25,898 nucleotides of DNA, from contig JALLBK010000460.1 in NCBI GenBank assembly GCA_036940085.1, positions 1-25,898 on the forward strand, read 5' to 3'. Source of the DNA: Discostella pseudostelligera. Lineage: Eukaryota > Bacillariophyta > Thalassiosirophyceae > Thalassiosirales > Thalassiosiraceae. Position numbers and translations under genes: made by a program. This document shows positions 19,992-25,898 of the stretch, in pieces. The notes below the pieces were generated by a model. That model did no database searches. It was given only the letters and a program-made list of their open reading frames with translations, and was not told the origin of the DNA. Each line of letters begins with the position of its first letter. Position 1 is the stretch's first letter.

Positions 19992-22900
19992 ATGTCATCG
20001 TCATTGTCTGCGGCGTGCTCCGTTGGTGCCAGCAATGCTGGTGCCCAGAACTGTGTAGGAGATGGTGATGGGCGACCACCCCCAACAAGAAGTACTACTA
20101 CGCCGTCGTCGACCTTCAAATTGCGGCCTCGTTCCAAAAGCCTCCACATTGCGGGATATTCAACTTCAGCGGATGACATCTCCCCAATGAAGCCGCATTG
20201 GCTTCAAGCTGCCATCAGCCCCCATGTACCAGTGTTCCCATCACCGTCGACGGCGACGGGAGAGTTCGCCAGTAGCGGCAATGACCAACCAGCCGCTGCC
20301 GCTGTCACGCAGCCACTAACATGCGCATCAATGTTTGCCTCGGGAAATAAATGCAATTCTCCGATCAAGAAGCAAAAGATTCAAGACCAGCAGCTCCGAT
20401 GGCAACCATCCAGCCCGGATTCTTCCATAAGTTACTCGTCAGAAGCCAATCATAAGGGTTCTCCTATGGTGTCAGCATCGGCAGCTGGTCCATTTACTAC
20501 GGCTACGGTAGAGTTCCCATCATCGCCACCGAATGGCCATGCTTCATCAAATAATAGTGCCGGAGATTGTTCGTCTTTGCCGAGAGACGATGGACATGTA
20601 GCAATTAGTGGAGATACAAGTCCATTTACTCCAAAGGGTCGTTTGATGATGCAGAAGTTGTGCATCAATTCACTTACACCACCACTTACATCGGCATGTC
20701 CGACGCCCGACAAATCCAACAGCAACAGCGCACGCTCTCAACTACTTCACCATCAGACCTTGCCAACCATGCCTACATTTTCATTCTCCCCATCGTTGAA
20801 ACTTGATGGGAATTTCGTCTGTCGAAACACCACCACCAACACCACTACGGCAGATTCATCCGTCAGGGAAACAATTGTCTTCTCTGGGGGGAGCACTCCC
20901 CAAGGAACACCAAAACGAGTTGGATGCCCACGCGCAAGCAGCACTAATACTACTACGGCATCTGCCTCCAGTTCCCCATTCCACTCCTTGCGTGGACAAA
21001 TGACTCCAATTGGACAACAGCGTGGATCTGTGTTCAAGACCTTCCCCCCCCGACTCTATCCCATGGGTAGAGATGACACGGACAGTATTGGCACGAGTGT
21101 AAATAATGAGACTTCTACTTCTTCTTGGGCATGCTCCTCGTTGAATTCAGCCTCGCCATCACCACGCGTGGTGCCACTGACGGTTCTATCAAGGAATAGC
21201 AACAATTCAAGTCCGGCAATGTCACCCAAAATTCCCATGATGTCGTTTGGTCCATCGACTACTTCGTCGTCTGCGTCCAATAATAATTATCCTCCCGCCG
21301 AGCCTTCCCCACTCATGCTAAGCCATGGGTTTAAGGTAGGAGACGAAAAGGACGAATCCAACAATGATGACTTTGGTACTACATTGACAACCAATCACTA
21401 TTTGCCTTCGCCTCGGTTAAATGACATTGATATCCCCAATATCACGAAAGTTCTCCAATCTCCATTGTCCACCGGAAGTAGCAGCCATCGATTTTTGCCA
21501 AGGATCAAGCTAACACCTAGGAGGACGTATAACTTTGCACCCATTGCTCGGGATGCCGATGGTCGTAGTGAGGAAGACGGCTCGATGACATCATCACGAA
21601 GGTGTGCCGCTTCCCCTACTGCGGCTACTCCATCGTCTGCCAATCAAGCCTCATCATCGCTGATCTACAGCCCGGGGGATAAAGTAGCGGCGGAAATGGA
21701 CTCTCTGTTGAATGGGTTTGAGCAACACAAGTCTGATCATCCTGTCATGGTGGCAACGGGTAGTAATCGAACCACCTATCACGAGCATAAAAATACTTCA
21801 ACTGATGCACTGAACCGAGTCGAGAGTGAAGAAGCCGAAATGGTGGCCTTGACACAAGGACATCCATATCAGATGTCGGACTGTCGATTGCGCCCTACTG
21901 CTAATACTACTAATTTGGCAGCGGAGGAGGAGGAGCCACAGAAGAAATGCAATCATCGTAACGTTGGCAAAAAGCCAATGTCATCCATTACACTTAATTT
22001 GGAAACATCCTGCCATCAACATTATCGAGATGCCACCACCTCCTCCTCCACCCTTCATCATCATTCAACAAGTCCAAGTTTCCTACCTCGTCCCATGCCA
22101 ATGGATCAAAGCAAGTCCCGTTCGTTGTTTGATACTTCGAGGAATTCCTACGAACGAATTCTTTTGGCCGATGCCATCGCTGAGGCAGCCCGGTCCAATG
22201 AGCCGCTGACGGATGATGAAGACAGTGATATTGATGGAGATTCGGACTTTTTACTTTGCTTACCCCGAGACAGTCGAGACAATAACGGCGTTAATCGTAG
22301 TCATTCGAAGTCATTGGCTGATTACAACACTGAGAAACAGTGTTTTGTCAAGCCGAGCAGCAACTTGGTCCGTGTAGATTCACCATCGTTCTTTGGTTGT
22401 GATTCGCTTGCAACGAAGGCAGCCCGGAATGGCACCTTATCGTCGAGGCGCAAGAGTGGTGATCAGTGCTTACCCAGCCAGTCTTCTCAAACTACTCTGA
22501 CTATTTATGAAGATTGTGCCGCCATGCCCACGAGCTCAAGTAGCAAACGACTTTACGAAGGGTTGATGACGAAGCACGGCGCTTCCGAGGCTACATTTGC
22601 CACCTATTGCTCCCTGTCGGATTGTGATGCTTCTGAAATCTTGTCAAGTCCCAAATACTTCAAAATGAAGGCAGCATTGGGCGTGTCTAAGGAACGTCAC
22701 TCCGTGTGCAGTCTATTGTCGATGTCGAGTTTATGTGGACTGGATATTGTTCATGAAACATCCCAAAGTGGTTGTGGTGAACAAGAATTTAGTGACCAAA
22801 TCATGCAATCAATATCCACGGAGTCCCATGATTTTACCGCCAATTCGTTCCGACCTCTGCCCCTAACACGGTCCGAGTTTAGTATGAATTCTCTTGGTCT

Positions 22901-23051
22901 ATCGTTAGACTCCATGGATGCCGGCGTGGACAGTACGCGAGACTTGTTTACCCCGCCGATGGTGATGAGTTCACAAAACTGCAAGCGAATGCTCTCTCCG
23001 CCTCCACTTCGGCATCGTCCTAATAATTCATTTTACCACAATCGGAGTTAA
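19992..23051 (+). CDS. 1019-aa Ser/Thr/Asn-rich disordered protein with many SP/TP sites
   Basis: A single uninterrupted exon of 1019 codons. The start ATG at 19992 is followed immediately by a Ser/Ala-rich segment. The protein is dominated by Ser, Thr, Asn and Pro with almost no extended hydrophobic stretch. It carries more than 25 Ser-Pro or Thr-Pro dipeptides (for example SSPDSS, TSPFTPKG, STPQGTPKR, SPAMSPK, LTPRRTY), the consensus of CDK, MAPK and DYRK kinases. A KSRSLFD segment fits a cyclin-docking RxLF motif. Acidic patches (TDDEDSDIDGDSD) and a more ordered-looking part near residues 875-935 (KYFKMKAALGVSKERHSV, CGLDIVHE) stand out. I recognise no domain or family. A regulatory or scaffold role under proline-directed kinase control is inference. 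Nothing in the sequence shows membrane insertion or secretion. Confidence 0.85.
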   Translation: MSSSLSAACSVGASNAGAQNCVGDGDGRPPPTRSTTTPSSTFKLRPRSKSLHIAGYSTSADDISPMKPHWLQAAISPHVPVFPSPSTATGEFASSGNDQPAAAAVTQPLTCASMFASGNKCNSPIKKQKIQDQQLRWQPSSPDSSISYSSEANHKGSPMVSASAAGPFTTATVEFPSSPPNGHASSNNSAGDCSSLPRDDGHVAISGDTSPFTPKGRLMMQKLCINSLTPPLTSACPTPDKSNSNSARSQLLHHQTLPTMPTFSFSPSLKLDGNFVCRNTTTNTTTADSSVRETIVFSGGSTPQGTPKRVGCPRASSTNTTTASASSSPFHSLRGQMTPIGQQRGSVFKTFPPRLYPMGRDDTDSIGTSVNNETSTSSWACSSLNSASPSPRVVPLTVLSRNSNNSSPAMSPKIPMMSFGPSTTSSSASNNNYPPAEPSPLMLSHGFKVGDEKDESNNDDFGTTLTTNHYLPSPRLNDIDIPNITKVLQSPLSTGSSSHRFLPRIKLTPRRTYNFAPIARDADGRSEEDGSMTSSRRCAASPTAATPSSANQASSSLIYSPGDKVAAEMDSLLNGFEQHKSDHPVMVATGSNRTTYHEHKNTSTDALNRVESEEAEMVALTQGHPYQMSDCRLRPTANTTNLAAEEEEPQKKCNHRNVGKKPMSSITLNLETSCHQHYRDATTSSSTLHHHSTSPSFLPRPMPMDQSKSRSLFDTSRNSYERILLADAIAEAARSNEPLTDDEDSDIDGDSDFLLCLPRDSRDNNGVNRSHSKSLADYNTEKQCFVKPSSNLVRVDSPSFFGCDSLATKAARNGTLSSRRKSGDQCLPSQSSQTTLTIYEDCAAMPTSSSSKRLYEGLMTKHGASEATFATYCSLSDCDASEILSSPKYFKMKAALGVSKERHSVCSLLSMSSLCGLDIVHETSQSGCGEQEFSDQIMQSISTESHDFTANSFRPLPLTRSEFSMNSLGLSLDSMDAGVDSTRDLFTPPMVMSSQNCKRMLSPPPLRHRPNNSFYHNRS

Positions 23052-23435
23052 GCTGCCTCATTGTCGTTAAAAGATGTGGCAGCTACTGCTATGGTTTCGG
23101 CTGTGAATTGAGTTATCTGTATAATTCTGTAAATTTCGCTATCTAAACATGAATGTTAATATTATGTTCATGTCATTGTTGATGACGGTTCAATACTAAC
23201 TATTCGTAGTAATTGGTTGGTCAATAGACCTCCGAGTTGTACACTACTCGACAGTTTATCCCTCTTAAACAGTCACACCGAAGCATCTTCAGGATCATAG
23301 CGCCTCTGGTACTGATCTAAGCAAGGGCATAAATCTACGTGGTTGAGAGCTGCTAAACAAAAGATTGCTCCATCCCTGGATAAACGTCTCATGGATTGTG
23401 GATTGTTATGATAACCTGAATCGGTGGTGCCTGAT
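23052..23435. other. intergenic region between convergent genes
   Basis: A 384-base stretch between the stop of the 1019-aa gene and the stop of the dehydrogenase gene. It presumably contains both 3' UTRs. No gene or RNA is supported. Confidence 0.45.
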
Positions 23436-25526
23436 CTATTCGATACGCCGTTTCAGCACCAAATCACTACTCAAGTCCCAAAGCCTCTTGGCATCTCCTT
23501 TGTTCAACGCGCAATTGGCAACGGGTTGCAACTCACTGTTCACAAAGTAGCAATCATTTCTAGTATTGCCTTCTATTGTCGTGTCCAATGTTGCACAGTG
23601 CACAGTTGTATATGCACCTGACCGGGGAGACTTTTGTAGCATGCCCGTGACGAGGTAGTCTAACTTATGGGGGTAATACAAATACCACGGCATGTCTCTC
23701 TGAAATGTGACAAAATAGTAATGGGATATTAATGGGCAAACGCAATACCATCATTGACGGGAAAGATAGTCTGTTCTTCACTCACGATAAAATCTGTTCT
23801 CACAAGGCCCGGATGAAGGCAATAGCTCACTACTTGAGGGTAAGTTATGTTTGTATATCGCATTTCTCCATGGGGCACAAGTCGCAATTTGCTCTCCCGT
23901 CGACTCAGCTCCAACGAAAACATTACGTTCGCTAGCTTCGATTGGGAATATTGTCCAAATAATGAGTATATTTTATTTTCACAGTTCAAATCGCCGAGAT
24001 CAATGCCTGGCTCTGACATTCTCCAACTCGTCAACCATCGAAAGCTGTTCCACCATTTCGTAATACTGTACAGTGACAACGACGACGACGACGANGACGA
24101 CGACGACGACGACGAACAAGGTCGGGTGGCATTGTGATGAAGGGACGATGATATCGTTATTACCCTGGAAGATTGGCCTGCTTTCTCAGCCGTTAGACGT
24201 AGTTGGGGTAGAAGCAAATGAGTCAGCAAGAAATGACCAAGATGCTGTAGATAGGAGGTGTGGAAGCGATGTCAACGAAAATGATGGTAGCAATGAGTGA
24301 GAGTTAGAGAGATGAAACGTTCCAAAATATTGACGTAACCAAAAATATTCCCTCATTCCCTTTCCTTGACTCACATTTGCAGCCATGGTCATTTCAAAGC
24401 CATCCTCGGTAACATCTCGTCGATTCTTCATCACGCCCGCATTATTAATCAGTGTGTGCACTGGCATGTTCAATCGATCGAATGCATGCACTGCCTTGTG
24501 GATAGAAGCAAGGGATGTTAAATCAAGAGGAATGAATAATAATCGTCCATAATTCCTTCTCCCATAATCTGATCCAGATCGCGCCGTGATGATTTTGACA
24601 TCTGTCGTGATGCTGGCATTGCCATTGTCATTATCCGTGTAGTCATCGCCAATAATGCGGCGCATTGCCTCCACTGCCTTTTCCTTCGATCGACAACCAA
24701 GCACAATATTGGCACCAAGTTCATACAATTGCTTTGCTGTCTCAAAGCCAATTCCGGCGCTTTTCCCGTCAATATCAATTACAGATGGCATTATTTGTTA
24801 GAACCACAACAAGTAGAATAAAAGTGGATGAGAATAAACATTTTGCAACATGTGTCATTTGATTGTATGTTCGTTACTCAACTTGGCACCAGTAATAAAT
24901 ATTGTTTTACCGCCTAGATCACAAGAATTGTTGTTGATGGCGTCATTATTTGTTGTCTGTGAGACTGTACGAGTAGGAGGTATCGGACCGTCGACCTCAA
25001 TTTTTCGTGTTTGTATCAATAACTTGATAGATACTGCAGTTATCAGCAGGACGAAGAGAATGCCAATGATGAGTTGCTGCGTCGCACCGATGGTTGGTTC
25101 CTGGCACACATTATTGCCGGCGGTAGAATTAATGTCGGTGCACTGTCCAACTACACGTCCCAGCATTGGTAACCCCCAGCAGCTCGTGGTGTCACTTCCG
25201 CCACTAACAAGATACCAACGGATGCCACAGCCGCCAATATCAAAGAGCCCATATCCCACAACAATGAAGACGACGAAGGAAGCATAACCAAGCCGTAGTA
25301 TAATTGGAGACCAATACCGCCGCCATTGTGCCCCAAACAAAGTTGGCCGCTCATGAAAGGCAGCTAAAAATATATGCACAGCAATTGCATATATTGCTGG
25401 CAATAGCGAGAAGGCGATGGCGACTAGTTCCATTAGTAGGGAAGCAGGCAGTGCTGCTGCTGCTGCTGTTGTTGATGGCGGTGGAACGCCGCCAAGCCCT
25501 ACTACGCCGGTGGTCGTCATTGTCAA
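23436..25526 (-). CDS. membrane-anchored short-chain dehydrogenase/reductase (retinol-dehydrogenase-like)
   Basis: Four exons, 25526-24883, 24759-24375, 24244-23786 and 23699-23436, join in frame to 583 residues. The first about 205 residues contain three likely membrane helices (about 30-57, 73-97, 148-170). Between the second and third lies a loop with four Cys (100, 116, 129, 141) and an N-S-T sequon. The classical SDR fold follows: GGKTIFITGANAGIG (205-219, NAD(P)-binding TGxxxGxG), GCRS, INNAGVMK, MTMAANHLGHF, SRVITISSS, and YSQSK (442-446, catalytic Tyr and Lys), then LHPGLVRTD. The last exon gives the usual SDR C-terminus (GAYTTVHCA ... CYFVN ... AKRLWDLS). A poly-Ser insert (about 387-398) lies between the catalytic Ser and Tyr and contains the codon with the N at 24095. 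Intron 1 has a weak donor (GTTGAG) and a purine-rich acceptor, yet it restores TGANAGIG exactly. The substrate is unknown; the family reduces or oxidises retinoids, steroids and other lipophilic alcohols. Confidence 0.85.
24080..24115. repeat. GAC/TCG trinucleotide microsatellite with one N, coding poly-Ser
   Basis: About 11-12 GAC units on the plus strand (TCG/GTC read on the minus strand), interrupted by N at 24095. The N occupies the third position of an otherwise regular GAC unit, so the frame is kept. The repeat encodes the poly-Ser insert of the dehydrogenase. Its true length may differ from the assembly. Confidence 0.85.
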
Positions 25527-25898
25527 TCGCCTATGTCGTACGTCGCGGCTGTCGGCGGGCGGCGGGCCCCGCCATCCAGTTTGTCATCGCTAACTTTCCC
25601 GCCAAATCTGGGTGTTCCCGCCAAAACTGATGACATCGAGGTGACGTGTCCAATCCATTACTTACTACTTGCGTGCCTTGAGTAAATTGAAGAACATGAC
25701 GATGATGATGTGGTGACGTGGGAAGATTCAAGGTTACATTCTCACCCTGCAAACTTGCTGTATGAAGGAATGAAGTTCATGAGGAGATGACGTTGCCAGG
25801 TTCTGCGAAAGAGTGGCTTTCTGTAATGCACACACAATTAATAAGAAAATGAGCTGTGTGATTTGACATGTCTCAGGTACAATTACCGCAAAGCATGC
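25527..25898. other. upstream region of the dehydrogenase gene
   Basis: A 372-base stretch from the dehydrogenase start to the right edge. It includes a GC-rich segment (25540-25575) and the paired E2F-like sites (separate entry). A 73-codon minus-strand frame (25531-25752) overlaps these sites and is not supported as coding. Confidence 0.45.
25594..25626. promoter_or_regulatory. pair of E2F-like sites (TTTGGCGGGAA)
   Basis: Two sites in the same orientation, TTTCCCGCCAAA (25595-25606) and TTCCCGCCAAAA (25615-25626), lie 69-100 bases before the dehydrogenase ATG and two helical turns apart. Read on the coding strand they are TTTTGGCGGGAA and TTTGGCGGGAAA, near-complete E2F/DP consensus sites. 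Confidence 0.65.

Noticed and set aside
23850..23900. Possible extra intron in the dehydrogenase between SRRESKL and SYCLHPG.
   Set aside because: The frame reads through without a stop, and removing the segment is not needed to keep the SDR motifs in register.

Overview
The window is nuclear DNA from a eukaryotic microalga, most likely a centric diatom of the Thalassiosira type. This is inferred from several things: compact genes with short GT-AG introns, a type II glutamine synthetase carrying a diatom-style plastid presequence, a Ser/Thr-rich orphan proteome, and a secreted protein with chitin-binding domains (Thalassiosirales make chitin). No taxonomic search was possible. Two single-N positions (11118 and 24095), both inside repeated sequence, suggest a draft assembly with automatic joins.

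Layout from left to right. A gene tail ends at 119 (+). A proline/histidine-rich open frame lies at 592-1209 (-). A CacyBP/SIP (calcyclin-binding) homologue is at 1804-2742 (+), behind an array of E2F-like and G-box-like sites. A seven-exon gene at 6479-3432 (-) encodes a secreted, apparently GPI-anchored protein with three hevein-type chitin-binding domains. A three-exon DYRK1-type kinase is at 9399-7458 (-), then actin at 10231-12048 (+). Actin is split by two introns and broken in this assembly by a 72-bp duplication around an N. An unrecognised 572-aa protein is at 12545-14263 (+) with four E2F-like sites just upstream. A charged Lys/Glu/Asp-rich 266-aa protein is at 15506-14525 (-). Plastid glutamine synthetase GSII is at 16455-17948 (+). 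About 2 kb without a clear gene follows, holding diverged direct repeats. A 1019-aa intrinsically disordered protein dense in SP/TP sites is at 19992-23051 (+). Last is a four-exon membrane-anchored short-chain dehydrogenase at 25526-23436 (-), again with paired E2F-like sites before its start.

The genes form no operon or pathway. They are ordinary eukaryotic neighbours in tandem, head-to-head and tail-to-tail arrangements. The strongest shared signal is TTTGGCGGGA/TTTCCCGCC, which recurs as tight clusters in front of three unrelated genes and implies cell-cycle (E2F/DP) control of each. The most unusual proteins are the multi-hevein GPI-anchored protein, with an N-terminal region I do not recognise, and the dehydrogenase with a three-helix membrane module before its Rossmann fold. 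I found no CRISPR array, tRNA, rRNA, virus or intact transposon.
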